The notes beneath the pieces are model-generated. The model was not told the origin of the DNA and did not search any database. It saw only the letters and a program-made list of their open reading frames with translations. 64,000 nt of DNA, taken from positions 15,737,505 through 15,801,504 of the forward strand of contig CM055274.1 of NCBI GenBank assembly GCA_029237695.1, read 5' to 3'. The DNA is from Conchocele bisecta. Lineage: Eukaryota > Mollusca > Bivalvia > Lucinida > Thyasiridae. Shown here piece after piece: positions 20,701-31,800 of this stretch. Numbering within the stretch: position 1 is the first letter of the stretch; every line of letters starts with the position of its first letter. The translations under genes were made by a program, and so were the position numbers.

Positions 20701-22467
20701 CAAAATAGTATTTCAGTGTTGTGAAAAAAAACGTCCTCGTATTGGCATTTAATAACAACCTTGTTGCTATGGACATTAACATGCGGCCTTCCGTTAAGGC
20801 CATCATAATATCGCTATCGGGTCGTTTACTACGATGCATGTAGCACGATACGACATTGGCGATAGTACGATACTACGATGACGATAGTGCAATAGCACCA
20901 TGGCGATAGTATGATACTACGGTAGCGATACCACGACAACACGATGATGATACTACGATAATATATTGTGATCGTGATATCGCGTTATCGTTCTCTCGTA
21001 CTACCGCCGTCATGGCATCGTAGTATAGTAGTACGGCCATAGTAGGATAACCGAACATTTGTATTGCCTTGCGGTACAAGCCGTCTTTTATAGAAATGTG
21101 GTAGAGCGTTCGTCTCTCACGCAGGCGGCCTGGGTTCGACCCCAGCTGCCGACAAGATATTTTTCACTTTATACACATTCCCCTTATACTACAGTGGTGC
21201 CAATGAACCAGGATAGATTACCATTCGAGCCAATAGGCGAAGTCATATCTCGTATGAAGTATTCCGTACACAATGAACTAGGGATTATATGAAAGAACCT
21301 AGAGGGAGCCATTTACAAATGTCTTATTTGTAGGAAGGAGGAATGTAATAGTACGGCCATAGTAGGATAACCGAACATTTGTACTGCCTTGCGGTACAAG
21401 CCGGCTTGTATAGCCACGTGGTAGAGTGTTCGTCTCTCACGCAGTTTCGACCCCAGCTGCGACAAGATATTTTTCACTTTATACACATTCCCCTCCTACT
21501 ACAGTAGAATCATCATCGTAGTATCGTCATCGTACTAACGCCATCGTGGTATCGTCATCGTAGTATCGACCCGTTAGCGATATTATGAACCCCTTAAAAG
21601 AACACCGTTTTAACGGCCTCACATTTGTATTGAACGCCAAATCTACATAAACGCAAATAATTAATGCTAGCTCTAAATAATTAGCATTAGATATTTAGAG
21701 CTAGTTCCAAATCATTTGAAGAGCTCTCTAAATCATTTGGAGCTAGCTCTAAATATGAAATGCTAGCTCTTAATGACTCTAATTATTTAGAGCTAGCAAT
21801 ACTTATTTGAGTTTATGTATATTTGGCGTTCCATACATTTTTGATAAGAGATAACTTCCATGTCGGGATGTACAGTGAAACCTCTCTAAACCGGACACCC
21901 TGGGAGGTCCCCAGGGAGTCCGGCTTAGAGTTTCACTGTAAATCAGGCATTTCATCATTCCGAGCCATAGTTGTGTGCTATGCGATCATGAACACATATT
22001 ATCACCTGAGATAGCTGACCAAGAAACTCATCAAAAATAAGACCACATGTGTTTTCATGGTGCCCCGTTTAGAGAGGTTCCACTGTACATTTATTTCATC
22101 ACGTAAAAAAATATACCATACCGCTGTACGGACGATGCGGGATACATTGAAGACTATACATATCCGCAACTTGGAAGCAAGCATACATCATGTACATACA
22201 TAAGTACATATTTTGAGAGCACGTGTGCTTTGATATACAACTTAGTCTGCATAAAAGTTATACAAAGTTGCTGAATGCTGAAAAAAATAGTTAAATAGTT
22301 ATCGCATTACGTCATATATGTTACCCGTCTATAGTTTGCGGTGTTTTCTGTATAATATTTTATGTATTATACATACCCATGAGCTGTGCAGAAATCACAT
22401 CTCTCACGTGCTCCCAGTTGGCTTCTGCCTCGCAATCAATCAGCCTCTTGAATAATGCGTTGTTCAT
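14585..22467 (-). CDS. Gene L: gasdermin-like candidate, four exons
   Basis: Spliced minus-strand gene: exons 22377-22467, 19063-19243, 16507-16685 and 14585-14784, intron phases 1, 2 and 1, all GT-AG; 216 residues. Exon 1 (MNNALFKRLIDCEAEANWEH) is followed by SVFPVPRLADAASFEIGQVV and LKGRRNK (about residues 33-58), then SITVQIWG (about 120), then IFLITEVHFASEIKIYVTIG (about 158-177) and HIPIGFSLVKYKL (about 188-200). The PVP-x-L, V-x-K-x-R and later P-IGF segments resemble the order of hallmarks in the gasdermin N-terminal pore-forming domain (about 240 residues, acting at membranes during lytic cell death). It is clearly a diverged paralogue of the plus-strand gene starting 310 bp away. It is shorter than a gasdermin N-domain. 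Exon 4 has an internal GAAG/gtacgg donor at 14603, so further exons cannot be excluded. Being a gene is well supported; the family is inference. Confidence 0.6.
15023..15275. mobile_element. TTAA-flanked MITE family Z, copy 2
   Basis: TTAA then CCCTTACACCGCTAT; the right end is CGGTATAAGGG then TTAA. The hairpin turns at CATTTCCATTGGAAATG and the arms carry AGTGCTGTCAAACCATG. It lies in the last intron of gene L. Confidence 0.7.
15276..15392. mobile_element. Palindrome next to MITE Z
   Basis: ACAACACTTCTGCAAAAACC pairs with CTTTGCAGAAGTGTTG, and inner arms AGGAACCCACTTTTCCGAC with GTCGGAAAAATGGGTTCCT. About 105 bp, non-coding. Confidence 0.65.
15395..15700. repeat. Tandem copies of the exon 4 splice junction region
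   Basis: Two ~155 bp units, each with TATGTTTAAGTACCCTGAAA, TGGTAGATGAAAATGATGGA, CAAACATTTGCAAAC, GAGCCGTC and AAGATCTACAGTAT. The unit start matches the exon 4 acceptor region of gene L (TGTTTAGGTACCCTGCAAAT at about 14773-14792), and the rest matches intron sequence at 14870-15020. The junction thus appears duplicated into the intron, giving decoy reading frames that start GYLNIYRS. Confidence 0.65.
16258..16348 (+). repeat. SINE 3' module
   Basis: CGGGATCGAACCCGTTGGCC, then CTTAGCTGTTGATAGG, GTCGTTAAACACCAACAAAC and a short A/C-rich tail. Same family as 1-115. It lies in the last intron of gene L. Confidence 0.6.
16507..16685 (-). CDS. Gene L exon 3
   Basis: Acceptor TTTGCAG, donor GTGCGT. 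It encodes LGNVKKDQASVLNQAYEFHE, then KKSITVQIWGCDKYEMEYVP and LTIDVAKRG. It aligns with gene R exon 3 (Q-(A/S) before a HF/EF pair, a V-x-I strand, K then L-x-D near the end). Codon phase enters at 2 and leaves at 1. Confidence 0.65.
16930..17300. repeat. Degenerate tandem repeat with (GTCC)n
   Basis: A TTACGGGGTATTTCC hairpin pairs with CCCCGTAAGCC, then (GTCCGTCC)n, then two units with TTTTTGAAAGTTTTTGTAAG and TTTCTCAAATCACCTATA. Same design as the arrays at 3640 and 44220: hairpin, (GTCC)n, then ~100-180 bp units. Confidence 0.55.
17447..18113. mobile_element. TIR element carrying a palindromic satellite
   Basis: The left end ACGGAAGCCGATAAGGGTCA, CCAAGTCA is mirrored at the right. Between them (17480-18080) is an array in which the 10 bp palindrome CGTAATTACG recurs about every 16-17 bp, joined by GACATCATCT, AGATAATATT or GACATAATTTTA linkers in both orientations. 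It lies in intron 2 of gene L. No coding potential. Confidence 0.8.
18114..19062. other. Gene L intron 2 remainder
   Basis: A small hairpin at 18677-18724 (TCAGTGGAAGAAGGGGGCTT and its complement) and two ~180 bp repeats of CCCTTCAATTC(A/C)GAC, CATACCTTTGCA at about 18750-19070. No gene is seen. Confidence 0.4.
19063..19243 (-). CDS. Gene L exon 2
   Basis: Acceptor TCAACAG, donor GTATGA. GC-rich coding sequence in AT-rich surroundings. It encodes ESVFPVPRLADAASFEIGQV then VLKGRRNKLERLTGAMTSAL and PAGPLSKFVTQDPEHNIMQ. The VP-x-L and basic strand are the best match to gasdermin N-termini and align with gene R exon 2. Confidence 0.7.
19244..20790. other. Gene L intron 1, distal part
   Basis: Mostly unique AT-rich sequence. 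19620-19760 shows one diverged unit of the 3640-type array (TTTCACATATGCATTC, CAATGTCAAGGTGAAAGG). No convincing exon or RNA gene is seen. Confidence 0.4.
21092..21152 (+). ncRNA. tRNA-Glu-like relic, copy 1
   Basis: GTGGTAGAGCG resembles an A box, TCTCTCACGC an anticodon arm with CTC, and GGCCTGGGTTCGACCCCAGC a T arm with B box (GGTTCGACC). No intact acceptor stem is evident, so this is a tRNA-derived relic, not a functional tRNA. Confidence 0.45.
21408..21466 (+). ncRNA. tRNA-Glu-like relic, copy 2
   Basis: Second copy of the tRNA-like core, with a ~10 bp deletion that removes part of the T arm (ACGCAGTTTCGACCCCAGCT). It is therefore broken relative to copy 1. Confidence 0.45.
21640..21835. 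mobile_element. Hairpin element with repeated GAGCTAGC palindromes
   Basis: The outer arms AACGCCAAATCTACATAAAC and its partner (TTTATGTATATTTGGCGTT) enclose repeated TTTAGAGCTAG and CTAGCTCTAAAT motifs. It is small, palindromic and non-coding. Confidence 0.65.
21871..22088. mobile_element. TA-flanked MITE, ACAGTGAAACCTCTC ends
   Basis: Left end TACAGTGAAACCTCTCTAAA, right end its complement (GTTTAGAGAGGTTCCACTGTA); TA on both sides. Such ends and TA sites fit a Tc1/mariner-pogo type non-autonomous element. Related pieces lie at 51084-51120 and 53080-53250. Confidence 0.65.
22377..22467 (-). CDS. Gene L exon 1 (start codon)
   Basis: ATG at 22467-22465, donor GTATGT after ATG-G. Thirty codons plus one base: MNNALFKRLIDCEAEANWEH then VRDVISAQLM. 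The W-E-x-V-x-x-x-I pattern recurs in gene R exon 1 (AWEVVCQQFI). It is the first Met in frame, with an upstream region shared with gene R. Confidence 0.65.
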
Positions 22468-22777
22468 ATTCAGTGAATTATTGACGCCGAAACCGACGTA
22501 CGGTGTATGGTTTCTGCGATTTAATTTCGCAGCATCGTGCCACCAAATGGTCTGGTATCAACGTTGTGATCGAGCGGTGTGATCCGTAACTATTTACGCA
22601 CGTAGCAACGTCGATCACGTCACGTATCTTTGCGCTGATGTATCGTTAATCGACGTTGCGTTGCGTTAGCAACAAACAGCGTCAGTGAAACGCAAACGGA
22701 ATTGTGCAAGCTACAGTCTAGTATGCTTAGGTTCAGTTGTTGAAAGAAGAAAAAAAAAACAGAAAAAAAACTAAAAA
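22468..22777. promoter_or_regulatory. Bidirectional promoter between genes L and R
   Basis: 310 bp between two divergent start codons, with no repeat detected and more CpG than the flanks. Visible motifs: ACGTCACGTA (CRE-like), GTAGCAACG and GTTAGCAACA (RFX half-site-like), AACGTTGTGATCG and CGTCGATCACG (partial inverted pair), and GTGAAACGCAAACGG (weakly interferon-response-element-like). No TATA box is obvious. 5' UTR limits are unknown. Confidence 0.55.
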
Positions 22778-22898
22778 ATGTTTTCGTGTTTCGGAAGAAA
22801 TAGAAGCGACTACGACAAACTTCTGGCGGACCTGCACCACCCGAACGCCGCGCGCGCCTGGGAAGTCGTCTGCCAACAGTTCATCAACGACTGCTTCC
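22778..22898 (+). CDS. Gene R exon 1 (start codon)
   Basis: ATG at 22778 follows an A-rich leader (AAAAAACTAAAAAATG). Donor GTGAGT at 22899. It encodes 40 residues plus one base, ending FINDCF. Start chosen because it is the first ATG after the promoter and the frame continues through the splice. Confidence 0.7.
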
Positions 22899-25800
22899 GT
22901 GAGTATATACTACCGTCTGAAATAAAATCCGACTTTACCTATAAATTATTTTCCCGTAACGACGGATTGTGCATTAGTAACACTAACACTGTTTTCTTCC
23001 CGTATCGTACGGAGTTAAGAAGTGGTTCATTTTGGAATAATGATGTTTGACGTGTGCAGTTCCTGATCACCCAGCATCCCCACGTAGCCCGGTACATACC
23101 TCTTCTATTTTTAATATGTCCGTGTTGTGTCACAGACTGAGCTCGTATCGCACAGTTCGAGACACTGTTTCTCAAACATAATAACGATCAGCGTAGTCCC
23201 TGATCAGAGTTCGAGTCACGGACTAGCTACGCATTTTTCTGGCTGTATTTTTCTGTCCCAGTGCCAGAAAAAATGCTTAGCCAGCCCGTGACTCGAGCCA
23301 TGTACCTTTGGTTTCCGTACGAGCGCACAGGTGAAAGACTCGGACATAGGACTCGGTAAAAATAAATCGCCCATTCGAAAAAGTTACCCCACCCACCCCA
23401 TTTATGTTAGACTATATGCACTATTAAATAGGCCACACTGTATAGTGTACGGAAATGTGTGGGTGTGGTAATGTGTTTTCAAATAAGTCATATACATGTA
23501 CTTGGTCCTACTGGCTGTTCCAGGTTTTGCTGCCGACGAACTTTTGGCTATTAAACACATTAAATCTAAAAAATATTTAATTGTAGGTACTTTTTTATCA
23601 ATAACAAAAGTCACCCTCCCTAAAAATATTATTTGATGAAATTCTATCAAATATAGATTTTATTGCGAAAAAAGGATTTTCCTATGGGTATTTAACATGG
23701 GGCTAAAAATAGATGTTTTGTTAAATATTTTGTTTATTTGTGGACCGATTTTCAAAATCTAACTTTTGTTTTCTTAGTTACATCATTTTCAAGCCAGGTT
23801 TCAGAGTCAATTTCTTCGGGATCAAAAAAACGAAAAGTTTTGGAAATTGACTCCCCATGTACCGACTGAGCTCTGTCGGATTTGAATATCACATGCTGTG
23901 GTATTACATTTTGTCATGGTTGTCATTTCAGCGCGGACGCACGGCCAGTTTAACGCCGTCCCGTACCTGGACGCCAACAGCTGCCCGTGTTCCCCATCCA
24001 CCGTGATCCTCGTCAGGGAACGCACGTTCTCCGAATGGCTGTGTCGCAAGGACCGGGTCTCCATCATGGCGGGACAGTTCACGGACTTCTACCCGCCGCG
24101 TACGTACACAATGACTGGGCTGGTGGTGGACCAAAATGGGACCTTATGGAGTTCGCGAAACCCATTACCAATATATAGAGAATAGTAGGTTAGTGCCGTG
24201 AATGGGGAAAAATATCTGGCAAGGCTCAGGAAACGGGATGGGCGAGGCTCTGCCGAGCACATCCCGTTTCCGTGCCGCGCCAAATATTTTTTCCCATTCA
24301 CGGCACTAACCTACTATTCTATTTATCCCGTCAACACCTACAAATGGTTGTAAAATGCAAAAATAGTATTGACTGGATATCAAAAATGTTTCACGGCACC
24401 GTGTTTCACGGCATATACGCACTGTGTTGACGGGATAAATATACAAACGCTAACGTTGTAAAGTCCCCTTTGTCAGCCAGAGACGCAGACATATGAATGT
24501 GTTTGGTGAACCCATCCATACAAACGCCCATGATACTGGGGATCGCATCGGTTTGTCCTAGTAACATGTGAAGGAAATTGACGCAAAATACGGCTAGAAA
24601 ACGCGTGGACAGTTCGAATTAATTTATGTAAACGTTAGCTGTTGTTAGTAGTTGTTTCCCATGTACGGTGACTCTGGTCAGGGAACGCATAACTAACCTT
24701 CGTACCACTAAAATGTGTGTAGGTGCAAAAGTATGATAGTCTGTAAATTTCACATTAAAAAGTTTTATCGTAAACAATTATTGGATTTACATTTATTGAG
24801 CATAGGCTGCAGCCTATGCTCAATAAATGTAAATCCATCAATTGAAATTTCCAGACGATCCTAAATGTTCACTTATGAACATTTTAGTCGTACGAAGTTT
24901 AGTGAAACGGGCCCCGGGTATCCATTATGGCAGTTCAGCGACTGCTACACGCCACGTACGTACACAATAACTCGGCTGGTAGTTGCCATAATTTGATCTT
25001 ATGGAATTAGCGTAAAATGTACACCATACTCATTTAGGGAATCGGAAAACCGCTCTAGAAGCCAATCGATGTATGCTTCACACTATCCGACGTTAAAGAA
25101 ATCGTGTATCTTGGATTATGAATTGTTCGTTTTGCTGGCGTCAGCGACGCCAGTGACAACACAATAGACACTGATTAGCATACCGATGTGCGGTCTGATT
25201 AGCCAAAGAGATAATATGAATGTGTTTGGCGCATGTGAAAACGCTCATGACGTTGGAGGGCTGTGGTAAAGAAAATTACACTAACATACACATGACCGTT
25301 TCAAATTAATTAATAATATTAATTAATTTGAAACGGTCATGTGTATGTTAGTGTCGATTTTTATTTAATATACATGTATTCCACGTACTGGTATTTGATG
25401 CGATGGTAGTTTTCCATTTCATCTGTGATCTATGAGTGATTTATTTTCTGATTTGTTACAATTGGATTAGTCACATAGCCCAAACTGGCCGCTCGAAAAA
25501 GTGTTCATTAGCGATTAACATTTTTCATATTTCATATAATGGGCATTGCCTTACACAAGATGGGTGCCAAAGAAAAATAATATCAAGCCTACATGTACGG
25601 TCGATACTCCACTCGCTAAAGGTCGTGTCTTATCTCCTCGTACATGCGGACGAACCGTGATCTAACAGTAGCTAATAGTCTTTACATACGTACTTTCCCA
25701 TAGAAACACAATGGAACGCAAGCCGTCAATATTTGTTCCATATTGACGTCTCTTTTGAGTTCATATTGGTCAATGCCGGAACTATGTTTCACCTCGTAGT

Positions 25801-28800
25801 TCCTTCTAAATCATCACTAATTTTTGTTTACTTCATGTATAGTGTGTATATATTTTGAAGTGAACATGAATTGTGATTCATTGACGTATATCATAAAAAT
25901 GTTATTTGATTTGTATGTGGATATATGCCACTCGTTCCGCCGCGCAACGATACAAGCGGACGAACCGTGATCTAACCGTGGCTAATAGTCCATTTTCCCA
26001 CTCAGGACTACTGGGGACACAAGTGGCGCCGACCACGAAGCGACCCGTCTACCGGCAGAGCGCACACTTCCGGCGGGAGTATCGAACCAGCGACGGTCAG
26101 ACCGTGGTGGTAATCGAGTGTCGTGGCATCGAGCTACAGATGCTCGCTACGGGGCCGGAGAAGAAATCCACTCTTGTCGATCTGGATAATTTTGGTAGGT
26201 AAAACTACCGTTCGACTTCATAGCTTTAACCCTTAAAAGGCGGGAACCGAAAATGTCGTCTGCTATTGTTTCATATTTTGTATTCTTTCTCAGTAAAAAC
26301 ATGGTTTGAGATTCTAAAGTACTGTCAAAGCAAAATTGTTCATGAGTATATTGGCAAATAAAATATAAACAGCAGACGACAAAATCTCAAATTTAGCATT
26401 GTTATGGTTAAAAGCACTGTGTCTCCGATCCGGCAGGTATCGGATTTCCGCTGCTTCAAGCACTGCAACTGTTATATCAACCTATCGCACCTTTTCATTA
26501 TAGATCAAGTTCCAAAAATAACGTCGATAATTAAGAAGAAATTCAGAGCACACGCGGAATTGAATGTATATTGTTTGTCAACACGTTATTGGATCGAACC
26601 CGCTGACCCGGCCTTAAATGATCATAGCTGTTGATAGACCGTTAAACAGCATTACATCAAATCAACACGGTATTTACAAATAATATATTTGCATGCTGGG
26701 AAAATTTACAAGCTATAAATAGTTCAAAAATAGCAGATGACAATTCATTACATTTTCTTTTATATTTCTCCATATAAATATCATGAATATGTCTTGGAAT
26801 ATTCATTAGAATTGTAGAATTCATCACATTGAGACATCAGAAACATAATCATAATTATACTGGTGGATGTTATTTTCACCGCTAGCATGTAAAGAGTTAA
26901 AAATCAGTTTTCATGCACGATTAGGTCGGAAATCGCATCATGCACACCATGTCATATATAATAAGACAGTTTACATTTCGATACCGAACATAGCCAACAT
27001 AAATGGATGGGTGTGTGTGGTAACATTTTCACATGTACCGTGGCCTGTGTCCAAAGTCCGAGCCTTCCACCTGTGATGCCGTTCTGCAAGTCATGTACAA
27101 TGTTGCACAAACACCCATGACATTTCAGACGCGACCGGGTTCCATTCGGACCTGTTCTACCTGGTGACGAGCACGATTAACGTGGACAAGCTGCACGTGC
27201 GTGTGAAGATAGGTTCGTCCAAGTGGGACACGCTGAATGTCACGGCCCTCACGCCCATCGCCTTCCGCGCCGCCAAACTCTGTCTGGATGAAGAAACCAG
27301 GACCATCTGCCACACAAAACGCTTCAAAACGAAATGTCCACTCGCCATCAGAAAGAGGAGTTACTACGAACTACTGTTGAACAACCTTACGCCCAACCAA
27401 ATGAGGTTTGGTAAGTTCATTTTGGTATATTTTATACATACATGTACACGTACATATCTGTCCGGTGTCATACCAATTTAAAAAACATATAAAACGTGAT
27501 GGCCGCGGTCCGCATGTCACGCCCGCCGAGGCTTTGATATAGTGTACCGAAAAACTTTGATCAAACAAAACACTTTAACCTGGACGCACAGACGTCAATG
27601 TACCGACTATATCATGCTGTCCGCAAGCGGGCGCGACAAAAATGATACCGTGGAGACATCGAAGTGTTCAATTCAGATGGGTTTCATTGCCGTATATCTT
27701 TGACACGGAGGGAAATCAACCAAAATACAGGTTTGGTCTGGTGTACGTTTTGGATTAGCCCGAATGTTCCGTCTGTAACGCAGGGCGACTTATCCAATTA
27801 CATGCGGAATACACCTTTACGGGTACGATATTTTTTTAATATTTTCTTTTTCTTTTTGTTATATCTCAATGAAAGTATAAGTTGCTACCACTCATGGGAC
27901 GGTTCAAATCGTGGTCGCGACATTTCCCCAATCAAAATAGCATGTCCTCAGCATGAAATGAGTAAAGTCGCTCTGCGTTATGGTAGAAACTTCGGAATAG
28001 TTTTGGATATGGGAACAGCCAAACCAGCGGATTTTAGTGACATTCCCGAATTCGGCCTGATTGACATTTGTCTATGGTGACCAATACACACCAACATGAG
28101 TGTCAATTCTACGTTCAGGGAAGGGGGTCAATAAGTCAGTATTTAAATTGATAAATTACAGTCAGGGAACAAATTAATGACAGTATAACACATCCAGCGT
28201 ATATTAATACCCATATTCAGGGGCGTAGCTAGCCAATTTGAACATGCAGGCCCGGTTGACGACTTCGAGCACCGTTTGTGCGAGTATGCTAGGGGGGTCT
28301 GGGGGCATGCCCCATCCCCCCCCCCCCCCAGAAAAAAATTCGAAACTAGAAGGTAAATGATGCACTCTGGCACATTTCAAAACAACTTTTTTCGAAAATT
28401 CTGCAGGCCCGGGCCGCAGTGCCTTAATGCAGATACGCGCCTGATATTAATGCAAGTACTAAAAATACGACAAAAACAAATTCTAACAAGTTTGGACTTC
28501 CATACATTGAAAATTTTGTCAGCGGTTTCCCCAATGACGTCATTTGTACGTTTTAATATACTCGATCAGGGGCCAACTATTTCATTCACAAAACAGAAGT
28601 AAACATGGCGATGTACCGACAAGGCATTTTCAGGCGCGACACCGCTTCCGTGGCGGAATTCTTGTAACTATTGCTCTTCAATCAGCTCAATATACATTGT
28701 ATCTATAATGATCATAGATATCTGGAATCTGTATTTATACTTGAATTGATGATGTCTTGTATATGTGTTACCATATATTTCTGATATTGCTATGCATAAT

Positions 28801-31800
28801 CTGTAATGTTGAATGTTTTGGTACATACTGTAGCAGTGCATACTGTACTTGTGCCATATCAATAGTTTACTCCTTAACCATTAAAACGCTGAAAAATAAA
28901 ATTGCCGTCTGCTCATTTTCTATATTTTAATATCTTTAAAAACCTGTTTTGGCAGCGCAGTAGAATCGTTTCCAGCGCTTTAAAGGTACATGCCCATTCA
29001 GTAAGCCCAAAATGTCATTTATAGGAATTAAATAAGTGTATAACTGTGTCACTATTCCACCAGTTATAAACGTTACAAGTGCCCGCTATACAGATATAAT
29101 CATTTAGTAATATTTATTTTACTGATAGTGACGCGCGGTGGTATCAGGCTATTTTCATATGCAAATGAGGCATGATATTTTTTAATTATTTATACTAAAG
29201 AAATGCGTCACCTGAAAAAATAATATTTTCGACAGATTTTAAAGTATGATCATTGCACATCATAAAATATATACAGAGATTAAATAGTAATGTCCGTTAA
29301 CATTTTAAGCAAACACGGTTATTGCCCCTGATATCAGTGTGTAAATTTACGTCTGATATCAAATGTATAATAATGCCAATCAGTACGTGGGATAATGGCG
29401 CATGAATGTTTATTTTGCCAGGAATGTCTCAGATGATGTCTCTGATGTAAAGAACATTTTGTACCTACTGAGTGGGCATGTACCTTTAAGGGTTAATGAA
29501 ACTGCAACACCAACAATCAATCAATCAATCAATCTAGTTCAATCTTGTAGTACCTATGTTCAGTACTTTCAGTACTTTGATTATATTATTATTCCCGACT
29601 TTGATCAAATAAATCCCACGGAAGGCGGAAAATTGTGTAGAATCCGTAATTGCTAGTGTTTCTTGATATTTCCAGTCATAGTAAGGTCATATTCCAGGGT
29701 TCTGTGACCATTTTGTTCCTACCTTTTTTTATCACTGATTTGACTACCCGAACCATTTTAGAAAAGAAATGAGCTCCTATGCCCCTCCCAAAAATGGAGG
29801 CATAATCCGCTAGAGCGCAAAATCCAAGATGGCCGCCATCCACCATCTTGAAAATCGTGAGATGCAATATCTCAGGAGTCAGATGAGCCACAAGTACGAA
29901 TGAGGTGTCTTTTTTCACTAATTATATCATGGTAAACCCAATGGAATAATTGCTTTTCATCTGATCTCAAAATCCAAGATGGCCGCCATCTGCCATCTTG
30001 AAAATTATAAGATGCAATATCTCAGTAGTCAGATAAGCTACAAATAGTAAGTAGACGTCTTTTATGACTGATTTCGGCCTGATAAACACACTGGAATTGT
30101 TTAGTTTGGATGTCATCCTGACTTTTTAATCCAAGATGGCCGCCATCCGCAATCTCGAATAATTAAGTCTCGCAAAGAAAAGCAAATGGCGTGAATTAGA
30201 AAACTTATGTGGTTGCGCAGTATATGCAATTCAGCTGATTAATGCCATTCAACTGCACCACTTTATTCCGTAAAACTCCATTAAGTTTAGCTATTATTCC
30301 GAAAACTTCAATTGGTTAAGCAAATTGAGTACATATGAAAGCAAATGGCGAAAAGTCATAACATTGCGATTTTTATGGGTTTATTTGAAAAAATGATGTT
30401 ATGAAATAGGCATATGCACCATAGAAATGAAACACAAGTGTTAGCTGCGTAAACAATCACAACTGACAAGAAAACACTGTTCAAATGACCAAAAGATGAT
30501 TGTGCTAATGCAAATGGCGCAACTGTGGGACCTCAAATGGGTCTGATGAGGAGTATACCCAATGAGAATGATTTGTCACATGTATCACACGTGTAGAGCC
30601 TTTCGTCAGTATGTACAATATGATATCAGATGTGTGTGATAATTACTATCACAAACATGACATGTAAGCGGTGCCTCTCCAGTATGGATATGCATGTGGA
30701 CTGCTAGATTACACTCAACTAAGATGGATACACATCACATGTAAATGACTTTGTAATGACGATGTAAATGCATAATCAACATTCCCGGTAGCTGCACGAG
30801 TCACTATCCGAGTCGGAGCTGGCAGAGTCGCCGTCATCGGTTGCACTTCCAGCATCAGTGCCGCTATCCTCTTCTGGCTGAGGGTTTGGTGGCAAGGGGA
30901 TAGATGAAGGGAGTGGGGGATTGGTGAAACGGATAGGCAAACATTTGCCGTCTACACGATGCCATCCGTGACCAATCGGCGAAGGGTGCCTTTGGACGTC
31001 GAAGTGTGTTTGCAGATAAGTCAGATAGTTTGTACACTCCAAGTGAGGGCAGAGGCTGTCGGCATCGGGTGCGAGTCTGATGGTGCTTTTCCTCTTCTGC
31101 GCCCTCCACTTGGCAGCCCGCACTGCTCACAGTGTCCTGTTTTTTGTGTCACCGTATACACACCGAATTACAAATTGCTCCAAATCGTTGATGACCGCTT
31201 GTGAAGCCGGGAGCTCATTGCCACACCCTGCTAACAGATCACGCGCCTCCTTCGAATTCTGGAGACGATCAGTGATAAGCTTCTTACTTGCTCCACTCCA
31301 TAGAAGCCAGAGTTATGGTCGCATCCAGTGAGCACATGTAGCGGTATGATGTATGCGGCCATTTCCTCATCGCACAGGCATCGGGCAGTGATCAATTGGC
31401 GTTTTCGTTACACGCACAAGGTCCCAGATGTCTGCTGCGTAACATACGCAGCTTGTACATAGTTGCTGTGTCCTCAGTGTCGAGAACGACAGCATATGTG
31501 TAGCCGTCTGACCGAAGCAAACTGTACACGGTGAACATAGCTGTGTCAGCCTTGGCCTGGTAGCATGTGAATTCTGGTACAAGCTTTCCTGTAGTGAGAT
31601 TTTTTGCACAGCTACCTACTACAAAGTAGATGAGCTCAATACCTGTTGCAGATGCAGTGTTCTCGAATGCTGTTTGCTGAAATGCCTGCAGGCGTATCTT
31701 GTGGCCGGGATTACCCAGGAGAGCATGGAAGTCTTTAATTGTAGGGAATTTATCTTCTGACTTCATGTAGACATTGCTGATTTGTGTGCCTTTCTGGCGC

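Larger units (their letters stand above)
20793..21598. mobile_element. TIR element with ATCGTAGTATCG satellite and internal duplication
   Basis: The left arm TAAGGCCATCATAATATCGC, TATCGGGTCG is mirrored at the right (CGACCCGTTAGCGATATTAT). Internal short repeats of CGATAGTACGATACTACG type occupy both sides. The middle has two copies of a ~160 bp segment (21027-21190 and 21343-21500; ACGGCCATAGTAGGATAACC, GCCTTGCGGTACAAGCC) each with a tRNA-like core. It lies in intron 1 of gene L. Confidence 0.65.

Noticed and set aside
21092..21152. Functional tRNA-Glu gene
   Set aside because: A and B boxes are visible but no 7 bp acceptor stem closes, and the second copy is deleted in the T arm; kept only as a relic.
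27664..28080. 138-codon ORF as an extra gene R exon
   Set aside because: It crosses a fragment of a dispersed hairpin element, has no splice sites fitting phase 1, and no resemblance to the flanking exons.
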